Source: an uncultured Mycobacteriaceae bacterium (GTDB taxonomy: Bacteria > Actinomycetota > Actinomycetes > Mycobacteriales > Mycobacteriaceae). Taken from it: DNA of 64,000 nucleotides. This document shows, in pieces, positions 35,778 through 44,273 of the stretch (position 1 is the first letter of the stretch; every line of letters starts with the position of its first letter). Below the pieces are notes generated by a model. The model did not search any database and was not told the origin of the DNA. It worked only from the letters and a program-made list of their open reading frames with translations. The DNA lies in NCBI GenBank assembly GCA_902826815.1, contig CADEGF010000041.1:1-64000 (forward strand), read 5' to 3'. The translations under genes and the position numbers were made by a program.

Positions 35778-36611
35778 CTACAGATACATCCGCAGGTGTT
35801 CGGCCATGCCCTTCCGAAACGCCCGCATCGCAGGCGCTTTCGGTTTGATGCCGTCGGCTCCGTGGTACATGCCGGGTACCGCCACCGGTTCACACGGCAC
35901 CCCGTGCGCCCTGAGGCGTTCGGCGTACGCCACGCCCTCGTCATAGAGGATGTCGAGTTCGCCGACTCCCAGCCACGTGGGCGGCAGGCCCGACAGATCG
36001 GTGCGCCGTGCGGGCGCCGCATATTCGGGCGCCCCTGACTCCTGCGGCTCGCGACCCAGATACGCGGTCCACGCCCACCGACTCGACTCCGGCGTCCACA
36101 TGAACCGGCCACGGTCACCGTGGTCGTCGCGCAACGCCGTGCGGTCATCGATCATCGGGTAGACGAGCACCTGCGCGCGCAATCCGATGCCTTCATCGCT
36201 GCTGCGTTGCGCGACCGCCGCGGACAGCCCTCTCCCGGCACTCGACCCAGCCACAGCGATTCGGTCCTGGTCAATGCCCAGTCCGTCGGCGTTGTCACGC
36301 ATCCACGTCAAGGTCGCCATGCAGTCGTCCAGCGCAGCGGGGAACGGATGCTCGGGCGCCAGCCGGTAATCCGGTGCGACGACGACCGCATCGAGTTCCC
36401 TTGCCAGACGGCCTGACTCGAAAGCCTCGAACTGCGGGGAGCCGACGACCATACCGCCGCCATGCAGATGCAACACCGCAGGCCTTCGCTCGGCTCCGCC
36501 CGTAGGCGTCGTGACCAGGACGCGTACCGCGGGCCCGCAGTCGACGTATCGTTGCACCGCCGTCACCCCACGGCCCGGTTTGGTGCCCACCCTCATCCCC
36601 AGACGGCCCAT
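35778..36611 (-). CDS. HSL-family alpha/beta-hydrolase (esterase/lipase)
   Basis: This protein has the hormone-sensitive-lipase family marks: H-G-G-G oxyanion motif, P-D-Y-R-L-A-P-E-H-P-F-P-A, nucleophile in G-S-S-A-G, and downstream Asp in L-D-I-L-Y-D and His in M-Y-H-G-A-D. In most relatives the nucleophile motif is GDSAGG, so the first Ser and the later Arg here are deviations. It would hydrolyse acyl esters. The ATG at 36611 gives 277 residues; a TTG at 36677 would add 22 residues that still look family-like, but lacks a ribosome site. It converges on the acyl-CoA dehydrogenase operon, one base between stops. Confidence 0.82.
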   Translation of the reverse strand: MGRLGMRVGTKPGRGVTAVQRYVDCGPAVRVLVTTPTGGAERRPAVLHLHGGGMVVGSPQFEAFESGRLARELDAVVVAPDYRLAPEHPFPAALDDCMATLTWMRDNADGLGIDQDRIAVAGSSAGRGLSAAVAQRSSDEGIGLRAQVLVYPMIDDRTALRDDHGDRGRFMWTPESSRWAWTAYLGREPQESGAPEYAAPARRTDLSGLPPTWLGVGELDILYDEGVAYAERLRAHGVPCEPVAVPGMYHGADGIKPKAPAMRAFRKGMAEHLRMYL

Positions 36612-36639
36612 CCACAGCGACCGTTCGCTCAACGCGCGC

Positions 36640-37110
36640 GACGATCGTGGCGGCCAGGAACAACAAATCGGCGCCAATTTTTGTCGGCGTCAAGCGAAAT
36701 GATTTCACACCCTCACGATTCCTCTCGGGCGAACTCGCAAACGCGCACCACCTTTAGCTGCACATGAAGGCCATCCATGGATTCACCGATCAAGACTTGT
36801 CTGCCGAGACAGCATCCCTGCGCGTCACCGACAGCACGAAAAGGTTTCACGCGACGTATACGAGTTGAATCCCGCGATGCTGACAGCACTTTCGCTGTCG
36901 CGAAGCATCAGCAAATAAGGTTTCGGAGAGTGGCCGATGCATATCTGCTGCTCGGGGGATGAAAAGTATTTGCTGACGCAACAATAGTTGATAAGCTTTG
37001 GCCCGCATGACGCCGTAGCAATGTCGTACACCTGCTTGCAGCAAATCGCCAAGCATGCTCTTTCGCTCCACGATTGCTGGTATCGCTGCGCAGGGCATTA
37101 CCGCCTAGGG
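36640..37110. other. AT-richer intergenic region with a hairpin
   Basis: The stretch between the esterase and the gene at 37118 is noticeably lower in GC than its surroundings and contains no supported gene; short open frames on either strand look random. One two-part hairpin stands out at 36876-36909 (GATGCT-GACAGC, loop, GCTGTC, bulge, AGCATC). It could be a leader structure, a small RNA or a foreign remnant. No clear sigma-A promoter was seen by eye. Confidence 0.45.
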
Positions 37111-37117
37111 GGCGATT

Positions 37118-38242
37118 GTGACCGCGAGTGCTCTCGCGAATCAGCAAGCCATCGCGATGACACTCCAGCGATCCGGAACGACAGGCAGGCACCGCAAAAC
37201 CTCCAAGGCCACGGCGGGCTGGATCACTGCTGAGCACCGCAGACCGGTGCCTGCCCGGACCGCAGCCCGACACCGCAAGGCTCCTCACGCGGCGACGCGC
37301 AAGACCACTCCCCGGCACCGCAAAATGGGCTCCGGCGACGGCCAGCTCGTCTACGCCGAATTCAGTGCCGACCAAGGCACTTCGATTCGGGTCGTGCCAC
37401 GAATGGTCGCGGTTCCCAGCACAATTGCCGTTGGCATGCTCGCGGTATGCGGTGCCATCACTGGGGCCTTCACTGTGTCAATGCCTGATGCGGACCGTGC
37501 TAACGCCGGCGACCACGGCGACGTGCCATCCGCTTCTGTTCCTTCGTTGCCCCTTTTGACCGCTATGGCAACATCGTCTCCTGCCGCCGCGCCGCGTGCG
37601 AGTCGCGGTTCGCGCGAGCCACTTGTTGTCGCTGACTCCGCGGCCTGGCCGATCAGCGATCAGCGAGTAACCAGTGATGACAGCGGCAATGGCGCCGCCG
37701 GTGAGCCGGCCCGGGCGATCACGACCACCACGGCTTACGACCGTGGTCCTGAATTACGCGCATTCACTCCCCCGACACCACCAGACCCGTCGAGCGGTCA
37801 CGGTGGAGGCGGTGCTGGGCAGGCGTCGGCACCGCAGGCGCCGCCTGCGGGCGGTAGCACGCTGTTCGGTCTGCTCCGTCCGATCGGCCAGTTGGTCGGG
37901 CTGACCGCCGAGCGTGGCGAAGACAATGTAAACGGCGCGGCCGACGGGGTTGGCGTACCCAGCCCCGTCGGCGTCACACCGACGGGCGGCGGCAATGTAG
38001 ACCGGGAGCCGAAGTCCCCGAACGTCATTCGCAATGACTCCGCGTTGAGCGCCGGGAGCCACACTTCCCGCGGCAATCGAGCCGAACGTCGCCGCGAAGC
38101 TCGAAGTGCGGATGACGGCGGTGTCAGTGGGGGTTCGAACGTGGCCCGCAAGTCCAACGACACACGCGGTGCGGGTAACGGCGGTCGCGACGGCCAATCG
38201 GGCGGAGACGGCCACGACCGACGCAGTGGCGGCGATCGGTAG
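37118..38242 (+). CDS. Low-complexity, single-span membrane protein of unknown function
   Basis: This 374-residue protein has a basic N-terminal 70 residues rich in R-H-R-K repeats (T-G-R-H-R-K, A-R-H-R-K, P-R-H-R-K), one probable membrane helix near residues 97-118, and a long outer part rich in Pro, Gly, Ser and Ala. The last 60 residues turn strongly charged and Gly-rich (G-G-R-D-G-Q-S-G-G-D-G-H-D). The GTG at 37118 has AGGGGG seven bases upstream. No known domain is recognised. Composition suggests a disordered, surface-exposed protein. It is convergent with the radical SAM gene. Confidence 0.6.
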   Translation: MTASALANQQAIAMTLQRSGTTGRHRKTSKATAGWITAEHRRPVPARTAARHRKAPHAATRKTTPRHRKMGSGDGQLVYAEFSADQGTSIRVVPRMVAVPSTIAVGMLAVCGAITGAFTVSMPDADRANAGDHGDVPSASVPSLPLLTAMATSSPAAAPRASRGSREPLVVADSAAWPISDQRVTSDDSGNGAAGEPARAITTTTAYDRGPELRAFTPPTPPDPSSGHGGGGAGQASAPQAPPAGGSTLFGLLRPIGQLVGLTAERGEDNVNGAADGVGVPSPVGVTPTGGGNVDREPKSPNVIRNDSALSAGSHTSRGNRAERRREARSADDGGVSGGSNVARKSNDTRGAGNGGRDGQSGGDGHDRRSGGDR

Positions 38243-38275
38243 CAGTCCTTGGTACGCCGACGTCTGCTCGGAGCA

Positions 38276-39292
38276 TCAGAACAACGTCGGCTGCGAGCTC
38301 ACGGCCGCCGACGTCGACGGAGCGTGCACTGTTCGAAACGATCTCCGGTCCGGGGTCAGGCCATGTTTGGCAACCAGCGGAGTCACTCTGTTGCGCAACA
38401 TATCTCGGTATTCGGCAGGCAGATAGGCGCCCCGCCGGTACAAGTCCCGATACTCGGCCACCAGCTCGGGATGCGACCGCGCCAGCCACGACATGAACCA
38501 GCCTCTGGTCGAACCACGCAGATGGAGGCCGAAAACCGTAACGCTGCTTGCGCCCGCGTCGGCGATCTGGCCGAGCAGACCATCGAGATGCTCGACGGTG
38601 TCGGTGAGTTTCGGCAGCACAGGAGCGACCATGACGTGGCAGTCCAGTCCCGCATCGCGAACAGCCGCGATCAGGCCTAGTCGTGCCTGCGGCGTCGGCG
38701 TTCCCGGCTCGACCTCCTTGTGCAGCGCCGTGTCTCCCACCGCGAGAGACACGGCGACACTGACATCGACATGTTCGGCGGCTTCTACGATGAGCGCAAG
38801 ATCGCGGCGCAGCAGCGTGCCCTTGGTGAGGATGGAGAACGGCGTACCGGAGTCGGCCAGCGCCGAGATGATCCCCGGCATGAGCGCGTAGCGGCCTTCC
38901 GCGCGTTGATACGGATCGGTGTTCGTACCGAGTGCGACCATCTCGTGCCGCCACGACTTGCGGTGCAACTCCCGTCGCAGCACCTCGGCGACGTTGGTCT
39001 TCACGACGACCTGGGTGTCGAAGTCGGTGCCGCAGTCCATCTCGAGGTATTCGTGTGTCGGCCGCGCGAAGCAGTACCGGCAGGCGTGCGAACAGCCCCG
39101 GTAGCCGTTGACGGTGTAGTGGAACGGCAGCATCGAACTGTCCGGCACCTTGTTCAGCGCGGATTTGCAGAGAACCTCGTGAAACGTGATGCCCTCGAAC
39201 TGGGGTGTCTGCACGCTGCGGACGAAGCCGATTCGCTGCAGGCCCGGTAGTGCGCCGTCATCGACGCTGACGCTTTGCCCTTCCCACCGCAT
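38276..39292 (-). CDS. Radical SAM protein of the Rv2578c type
   Basis: This 338-residue protein has the radical SAM cluster ligands Cys67, Cys71 and Cys74 in G-C-S-H-A-C-R-Y-C, followed by T-N-T-D-P-Y-Q and repeated barrel segments. It belongs to the DNA-damage-linked photolyase/lyase-like group named after Rv2578c; the exact reaction is unknown. The ATG at 39292 is directly behind an exact LexA/SOS box at 39301-39316 and a TTGACA element, with almost no room for a leader, so the mRNA may be leaderless. Size agrees with the roughly 340-residue M. tuberculosis protein. Confidence 0.88.
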   Translation of the reverse strand: MRWEGQSVSVDDGALPGLQRIGFVRSVQTPQFEGITFHEVLCKSALNKVPDSSMLPFHYTVNGYRGCSHACRYCFARPTHEYLEMDCGTDFDTQVVVKTNVAEVLRRELHRKSWRHEMVALGTNTDPYQRAEGRYALMPGIISALADSGTPFSILTKGTLLRRDLALIVEAAEHVDVSVAVSLAVGDTALHKEVEPGTPTPQARLGLIAAVRDAGLDCHVMVAPVLPKLTDTVEHLDGLLGQIADAGASSVTVFGLHLRGSTRGWFMSWLARSHPELVAEYRDLYRRGAYLPAEYRDMLRNRVTPLVAKHGLTPDRRSFRTVHAPSTSAAVSSQPTLF

Positions 39293-39300
39293 AGCACAAT

Positions 39301-39316
39301 TCGAACTTACGTTCGA
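39301..39316. promoter_or_regulatory. LexA/SOS box TCGAAC-TTAC-GTTCGA
   Basis: The 16-base site matches the mycobacterial LexA consensus TCGAAC-N4-GTTCGA exactly. It is nine bases upstream of the radical SAM start. A TTGACA hexamer (39324-39329 on the minus strand) lies just beyond it, so LexA would cover the promoter. Confidence 0.9.
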
Positions 39317-39447
39317 ACTGATGTCAAGTGGCCCGAACATGCCGTGACCGGGGTGATCGGCGCCGTCACGGCCGTTAACCATGCACGCGTCGAGCCGTCG
39401 CTACCATTTTCGCGGAAGTGTAATTAATCAGTATTTTTAACTGACTA

Positions 39448-39476
39448 TTGGCAGTGTCTAGGTTTGCTTGTTAGAT
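39448..39476 (+). promoter_or_regulatory. Sigma-A type promoter TTGGCA-N17-TTAGAT
   Basis: A -35 like TTGGCA and a -10 like TTAGAT with the ideal 17-base spacing lie in an AT-rich stretch before the gene at 39558. The predicted start near 39483 gives a leader of about 75 bases. Confidence 0.5.
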
Positions 39477-39557
39477 TGCTAGATCTGCATCACTCTGCGT
39501 TTTATCGAGAAGGATTTCAGCCCGATTTCTTCCAGATCCGGCCTGATGGGAGACACG

Positions 39558-40298
39558 ATGACCGTCGTCGAACTGCCCCGTGCGTTCGCCTCGACCGACG
39601 TCGACGGCGCGTTGATGAGCTGGTGGGATCCCGATGCCGAATGCACGGTTGCGATCACCAGGCCGGCCGACAACGACGCCCTGTGGCAGGAGTACCTGGC
39701 CGGCGCCGCGCGCTCCTATCGCAGACACGGGATCGAGGCGGCCATCGACATCGAAGCGATCCGCCGATCCGCCGACACCACGCTTTTCTGGACGATGCTC
39801 GACGGCGGCGGGACGGTGATCGGCGGCATCCGCGCCATCGGTCCGCTGACATCACCCGATCAAACACATGCCGTGGTGGAGTGGGCCGGCCACCCGAGCC
39901 TGCCGTCGGTGCGCAAGATGATCTCCGACCGCCTCCCGTTCGGGGTGGTCGAGATGAAGTCTGCGTGGGTCACCGACGATCCCGATCGCAGCCGCAGGCT
40001 CACCGCGTCGCTGGCGCGCACCGGGTGTCAGGTGCTGGCCGCACTCGGAGTCCAGTTCGGCATGGCGACCGGCGCGCAACACGTGCTTGGACGCTGGCGG
40101 TCCTCGGGCGGCGTGGTCGCTCCGATACGCTCCACGTCCTATCCGGATGAGCGCTTCCGGACGAAATTGATGTGGTGGGACAGGCGGACCGTCGCCACCG
40201 TCGCCGCTCCAAGCCAGACCGCCAAGATCGTCACCGAGATGGCGGTTATCCGTAATCGTCTACACACTGCGAGCCGCCATGCGCCAGTTGGAGGTTGA
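39558..40298 (+). CDS. Uncharacterised protein, possible GNAT-like acyltransferase
   Basis: This 246-residue protein has a fold feel of GNAT-related acyl synthases (strand-helix pattern with T-V-I-G-G-I-R-A-I-G and a central V-V-E-W-A-G-H-P segment) but no decisive acetyl-CoA loop that I can identify, so the class is only a suggestion. The ATG at 39558 has GGGAG five bases upstream, preferred over ATG 39546. It ends four bases before the next gene, so the two form a transcription unit. I do not know its substrate. Confidence 0.65.
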   Translation: MTVVELPRAFASTDVDGALMSWWDPDAECTVAITRPADNDALWQEYLAGAARSYRRHGIEAAIDIEAIRRSADTTLFWTMLDGGGTVIGGIRAIGPLTSPDQTHAVVEWAGHPSLPSVRKMISDRLPFGVVEMKSAWVTDDPDRSRRLTASLARTGCQVLAALGVQFGMATGAQHVLGRWRSSGGVVAPIRSTSYPDERFRTKLMWWDRRTVATVAAPSQTAKIVTEMAVIRNRLHTASRHAPVGG

Positions 40299-40302
40299 AG
40301 CC

Positions 40303-41151
40303 ATGATCGCCGAAACACAGTGGGATCTCGAGGTCGACGTCGTCTGCCTCGGAGCCGAGGGTGGCGTGCTTGCCGCGGGACTCGTCGCTGCGAACGCGGG
40401 ATTCGATACCTACCTGGGTGTCACGGACGCCACGCACGGCGGCGGTGACCTGGCTGCACCGCTGGGCTACCGAGGCGGCGACGGACAGACGACCAGGCAC
40501 CTCGCGGGCTTCGACTACGCGTTCGGCGGCGGCGGCGGTAAAGCGCACAGCTTCTGGCCTGTACGCGCGGTCGAAGACGTCACTCCACCGCGCCCGCACC
40601 GCCGTGGCGCAATCGAGCCGTTCTTCGGTGCCGCACTCGAGCAGTGGGCATACCGCTGTGCCGCGGCACCCCACGGCCTCGTCTACGACCGGGTGAGCAG
40701 GCGGCAGATGACCGAGATGCGCAGCTCCCGCGGCGAGAAGGTGGAGGCGGCGATCGTCGGATCGGTCGATTTGAGCCCGGGCGTGCCGGCTTTGTCATTG
40801 AGCAGGTGGCTGCGCACGCAGGCGGCGGAAGCCGATCTGTCGCCCGATACCCAGGTGCGATTGACCAAACTGGTCTTCGGCGACGACGGCGTCGCGGGCG
40901 CCCTGATCGATACCCATGACGGCGTCCTCGCGGTGCGGGCCAGGGAAAACCTCATCATCGGGGTCGGCGAACCCGCAGGCAAGCGCACGCATCCGTTCGT
41001 CAGCGCGACCGATCCGGTGACCGTGAACGTCTGCCTGGTCAGCAAGGCGGCAAGCCGTTTCGGAGAACTCGAAATCGTCACCGCGACGGGCGACGACAAC
41101 CGCCTCTTGTTCGTCGACGCGGAGGAAGCCGAGCTTCAGCTGACGGGCTGA
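40303..41151 (+). CDS. Shortened FAD-binding oxidoreductase-like protein
   Basis: This 282-residue protein starts with a Rossmann-like V-D-V-V-C-L-G-A-E-G-G-V-L-A-A-G, as in fumarate reductase or 3-ketosteroid dehydrogenase flavoproteins, and keeps L-A-V-R-A-R-E-N-L-I-I-G in the later half. It is roughly half the usual length and the glycine motif is altered (G-A-E-G-G-V), so it may be a degenerate or reassigned flavoprotein. The ATG at 40303 has GGAGG eight bases before it. It forms a two-gene unit with the preceding acyltransferase-like gene. Confidence 0.62.
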   Translation: MIAETQWDLEVDVVCLGAEGGVLAAGLVAANAGFDTYLGVTDATHGGGDLAAPLGYRGGDGQTTRHLAGFDYAFGGGGGKAHSFWPVRAVEDVTPPRPHRRGAIEPFFGAALEQWAYRCAAAPHGLVYDRVSRRQMTEMRSSRGEKVEAAIVGSVDLSPGVPALSLSRWLRTQAAEADLSPDTQVRLTKLVFGDDGVAGALIDTHDGVLAVRARENLIIGVGEPAGKRTHPFVSATDPVTVNVCLVSKAASRFGELEIVTATGDDNRLLFVDAEEAELQLTG

Positions 41152-41152
41152 A

Positions 41153-41569
41153 TCACCAGCGGCCCAGCTTGCAGAACGCCGCAGATTCCTGGGTATCCGA
41201 CGCCGCAGACTGACCGTCGACGAATATCTCGCAACGTGGATGAGGGTTGGCCTGCATGCCGTGGCCGGCGCGGCCTGTCTGGATGAACGCCCACTGCGGA
41301 TCGGTGAGCGTTGTGGTGAACTCCCACGGCGTCGGAACTTCTTCCTTCTTCAGGAAGGCGTAGGGATCGGCGTTGTACGCCTCCATGCTCGGAGGTGCCG
41401 CCACCAGATAGCTGACCTCCATGGTCACGCCGGTGTCGGACGTGAGGACGTATTTGACGTTCGGAACGGGCGGCTCGGCGCTGGCCGTCGACTGGCTCAC
41501 CCCGACTGAAGCAGCCGCGAGCATGAGCGCCGCACCGACCCTGATTGTCGCTGTTCGCATGTTCGTCAT
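41153..41569 (-). CDS. Secreted MmpS-like domain protein
   Basis: This 138-residue protein has an N-terminal signal peptide ending near S-T-A-S-A-E and a mature beta-rich part. The pattern Y-V-L-T-S-D-T-G-V-T, P-W-E-F-T-T-T and C-E-I-F-V-D-G-Q-S resembles the periplasmic domain of MmpS proteins, which support MmpL transporters, but no membrane helix is kept and no mmpL is adjacent. Two Cys could pair. The start may be ATG 41569 or 41560; neither has a strong ribosome site. It converges on the flavoprotein-like gene, one base between stops. Confidence 0.65.
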   Translation of the reverse strand: MTNMRTATIRVGAALMLAAASVGVSQSTASAEPPVPNVKYVLTSDTGVTMEVSYLVAAPPSMEAYNADPYAFLKKEEVPTPWEFTTTLTDPQWAFIQTGRAGHGMQANPHPRCEIFVDGQSAASDTQESAAFCKLGRW

Positions 41570-41672
41570 ATCTGTCGAAGCTACCGGAGTGTTACACGAG
41601 TAAACGATGGAGCATCACCGGATAACGGTGGTTCGCGCACGCCCGCACCGGACGAGATGGCACGCTGCAGGC

Positions 41673-42218
41673 GTGAGCACGCCAGCGCAGCCCCAGGTCC
41701 TGGCCGATATGGGAGGACTGCTCGTCACCGACGACGGCAGGCGGGTACTCGTCATCGACCGCCGTACCAGCGCGCTGGCGACGTTCGCGTTCGTGCTCGG
41801 CGTCATCACCCTCGTCGTCGCCGGCTTCGGGCTTTTCGCGTTCTTCACGAGCATGCCGTCACGCACACTCGGCGTGATCTTCATTGCCGTCGGTCTCGTG
41901 TTCGCGCTGCTGACGTTCCTCGTCGTGCGAAAGATCCGCCAGCGCCGTAGCCAGCCGCTGAATCAGTGCCGGCCCATCGCCGTCATCGACCGCAAGCTCG
42001 GATTGTTCAGCTACCGCGGCGGAGCACTGGTTCAGCTGGATCAGGTGCGGTTCGCGCGCCGGTTCCAAATCGGTTCGAGCTCACCGAAACTGGTCGCCGT
42101 GACGCCCGGCGGAAACCTTGTGCTGAAGCGCGGCAATCCGTTCGACGGTGGGCTCGGCAATGTCGACGAGATCCTGACCGCCACCGCGCACAGCCACGCG
42201 CAAGGCGCGTCGAACTAA
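41673..42218 (+). CDS. Conserved two-span membrane protein
   Basis: This 181-residue protein has two membrane helices (about residues 36-58 and 66-86), a short basic loop K-I-R-Q-R-R and a C-terminal cytosolic domain with [12 protein letters not shown] and L-D-Q-V-R-F-A. The GTG at 41673 is the first start that begins the conserved part. It ends overlapping hisS on the other strand by four bases. I know no function for it. Confidence 0.66.
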   Translation: MSTPAQPQVLADMGGLLVTDDGRRVLVIDRRTSALATFAFVLGVITLVVAGFGLFAFFTSMPSRTLGVIFIAVGLVFALLTFLVVRKIRQRRSQPLNQCRPIAVIDRKLGLFSYRGGALVQLDQVRFARRFQIGSSSPKLVAVTPGGNLVLKRGNPFDGGLGNVDEILTATAHSHAQGASN

Positions 42219-43483
42219 CTACGGCCCAGCCGCGACAGCACGTCGGCAAGCACCGCGTCGGCCGCGACGTCGACCTGCTCGCCTGTTGACAGGTCCTTGA
42301 CGCCGATGGTGCCAGCCTCGACGTCGCGGTCCCCCGCCACCAGCGCGATCGACGCACCGGACCGGTCGGCGGCGCGCATCGCGCCCTTCACCCCGCGGTC
42401 GCCGTAGGCGAGGTCGACCCGCACGCCCGCGGCCCGTAGCCGGGCGGCCAGCGCCGCCAGCTGAGTCTTGGCCCGCTCGCCGAGGGGCACGCCGAACACC
42501 TCCACCCTGGCGACCTCCCCGATGGTCTTGCCCTCGGCCTTCAACGCCAGCAATGCGCGGTCGACACCAAGCCCGAACCCGATGCCCGACAGATCTTGAC
42601 CGCCGAGCCGGCTCATCAGCCCGTCGTAGCGACCGCCGCCGCCGATGCCCGACTGCGCGCCGAGGCCGTCGTGGACGAACTCGAACGTCGTCTTCGTGTA
42701 GTAGTCCAGCCCGCGCACCATCCGCGGGTTGATGACGTACGGCACCCCGATCGCATCGAGGTGCGTGAGCACGCTGTCGAAATGCTGCTTGGCCGAATCG
42801 GAGAGGTTGTCGAGCATCACAGGGGCGTCGGCTGTCATCTCCCGCACAGTGGGGCGCTTGTCGTCGAGCACCCGCAGCGGGTTGATCTCAGCGCGACGGC
42901 GGGTCTCATCGTCGAGATCAAGCTTGAACAGGAAGTCCTGCAACAGTTCCCGGTACTGCGGCCTGCACGTGTCATCGCCCAGCGAGGTGATCTCCAGCCG
43001 GAACCCGTCGAGCCCAAGCGATCGGAACCCCGCGTCGGCGATCGCGATCACCTCGGCGTCGAGCGCGGGATCGTCGACGCCGATCGCCTCGACCCCGACC
43101 TGCTGCAACTGTCGGTAGCGGCCCGCCTGCGGGCGCTCGTACCGGAAGAACGGTCCCGAATAGCAGAGCTTGACGGGCAGCGGACCGCGGTCGAGGCCGT
43201 GTTCGATCACCGCCCGGATGACGCCAGCGGTCCCCTCGGGCCGCAGCGTCACCGACCGGTCGCCGCGATCCGCGAAGGTGTACATCTCCTTGCTCACCAC
43301 ATCGGTGGACTCGCCGACCCCGCGGGCGAACAGCGCGGTGTCCTCGAAGATCGGCAGCTCGATATCGGCGTAGCCCGCGCGGCGCGCAGCGGTCAGCAGG
43401 CCGTCGCGAACCGCCACGAACTGCGCGGAGTCGGGCGGCAGGTAGTCGGGCACCCCTTTGGGCGCCTGGAATTGAGAAGTCAC
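42215..43483 (-). CDS. hisS: Histidyl-tRNA synthetase
   Basis: This 422-residue protein is a full-length bacterial HisRS. It has G-V-P-D-Y-L-P, class II motif 2 in [16 protein letters not shown], the HisA signature G-L-D-Y-Y-T-K-T and motif 3 in [10 protein letters not shown], and a C-terminal anticodon-binding domain. It charges tRNA-His. The GTG at 43483 overlaps the preceding hydrolase stop (GTGA). The order hydrolase-hisS is the same in M. tuberculosis. Confidence 0.97.
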   Translation of the reverse strand: MTSQFQAPKGVPDYLPPDSAQFVAVRDGLLTAARRAGYADIELPIFEDTALFARGVGESTDVVSKEMYTFADRGDRSVTLRPEGTAGVIRAVIEHGLDRGPLPVKLCYSGPFFRYERPQAGRYRQLQQVGVEAIGVDDPALDAEVIAIADAGFRSLGLDGFRLEITSLGDDTCRPQYRELLQDFLFKLDLDDETRRRAEINPLRVLDDKRPTVREMTADAPVMLDNLSDSAKQHFDSVLTHLDAIGVPYVINPRMVRGLDYYTKTTFEFVHDGLGAQSGIGGGGRYDGLMSRLGGQDLSGIGFGLGVDRALLALKAEGKTIGEVARVEVFGVPLGERAKTQLAALAARLRAAGVRVDLAYGDRGVKGAMRAADRSGASIALVAGDRDVEAGTIGVKDLSTGEQVDVAADAVLADVLSRLGRS

Positions 43484-44175
43484 AGAGTCAGGCCTTCGAG
43501 GAACGGGTTGGCGCGGCGTTCGAAGCCGATGGTGGACTTCTCGCCGTGTCCAGGTAGTACCACGGTGTCGTCGTCGAGCACCAGCAGTTTTGTCACGATC
43601 GAGCCGAGCAGGTCGCGGCCGCTGCCGCCGGGCAGGTCAGTGCGGCCCACCGACTGCCGGAACAGCGTGTCCCCGGTGAAGGCGATCTCGGAGTTGTCGC
43701 CTGGTACCCGAAACACCACCGAACCGCGGGTGTGCCCCGGTGTGTGGTCGACCGTCACCGTGATGTCGCCGGAGGCTCCCAGGTCGATCTTGTCACCGTC
43801 GCGGTCCAGGTCGACCACCTGCTTGGGTTCGCGGAACAGGGCGCCGAAGGCAGAGGTGGCGAAGCCCCCGATCAAACCCCGCCCGAACCCCTTGATCGGG
43901 TCGGACAGCATGAACCGGTCGTCGGGATGGATGTAGACAGGGCACCCGTAGGCGTCGGCGACCTTCTGTGCCGACCACATGTGATCGATGTGCCCGTGTG
44001 TCAGCAGCACGGCTGCGGGGGTGAGCCGGTTCTCGTCGAGAATCCGGCGTAGCGGACCCATCGCACGCTGGCCCGGGTCGACGACGATGGCGTCCGCCCC
44101 GGCCCGTTGCGCAAGCACGTAGCAGTTGCACGCCAACATGCCCGCCGGGAATCCGGTGATCAACACGGGGCCCAT
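43480..44175 (-). CDS. Glyoxalase II-like metallo-beta-lactamase-fold hydrolase (Rv2581c-like)
   Basis: This 231-residue protein has the two-zinc motif T-H-G-H-I-D-H-M, followed by [13 protein letters not shown] and P-G-H-G. These match hydroxyacylglutathione hydrolase-type proteins; mycobacteria use mycothiol, so the natural thioester substrate is unknown. The ATG at 44175 gives a protein of the size recalled for Rv2581c. It is coupled to hisS by GTGA and divergent from ppiB. Confidence 0.88.
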   Translation of the reverse strand: MGPVLITGFPAGMLACNCYVLAQRAGADAIVVDPGQRAMGPLRRILDENRLTPAAVLLTHGHIDHMWSAQKVADAYGCPVYIHPDDRFMLSDPIKGFGRGLIGGFATSAFGALFREPKQVVDLDRDGDKIDLGASGDITVTVDHTPGHTRGSVVFRVPGDNSEIAFTGDTLFRQSVGRTDLPGGSGRDLLGSIVTKLLVLDDDTVVLPGHGEKSTIGFERRANPFLEGLTL

Positions 44176-44273
44176 TTTCCCATCCCGGACCTCAGGCGGG
44201 CCTCTTGGCCTGTGCTCAGCTACTGCTGGCACACTCGTTGCGGATCGATGACCACACGAGGAGGACCACGGCG

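Noticed and set aside
36777-37052. Small open frames on both strands in the AT-rich region
   Set aside because: Neither has a ribosome binding site, domain or coding-type codon use; they look like chance frames in low-GC DNA.
39383-39545. Possible insertion-sequence scar in the AT-rich stretch before 39558
   Set aside because: No terminal inverted repeats or target duplication were found; a normal sigma-A promoter explains the base composition.
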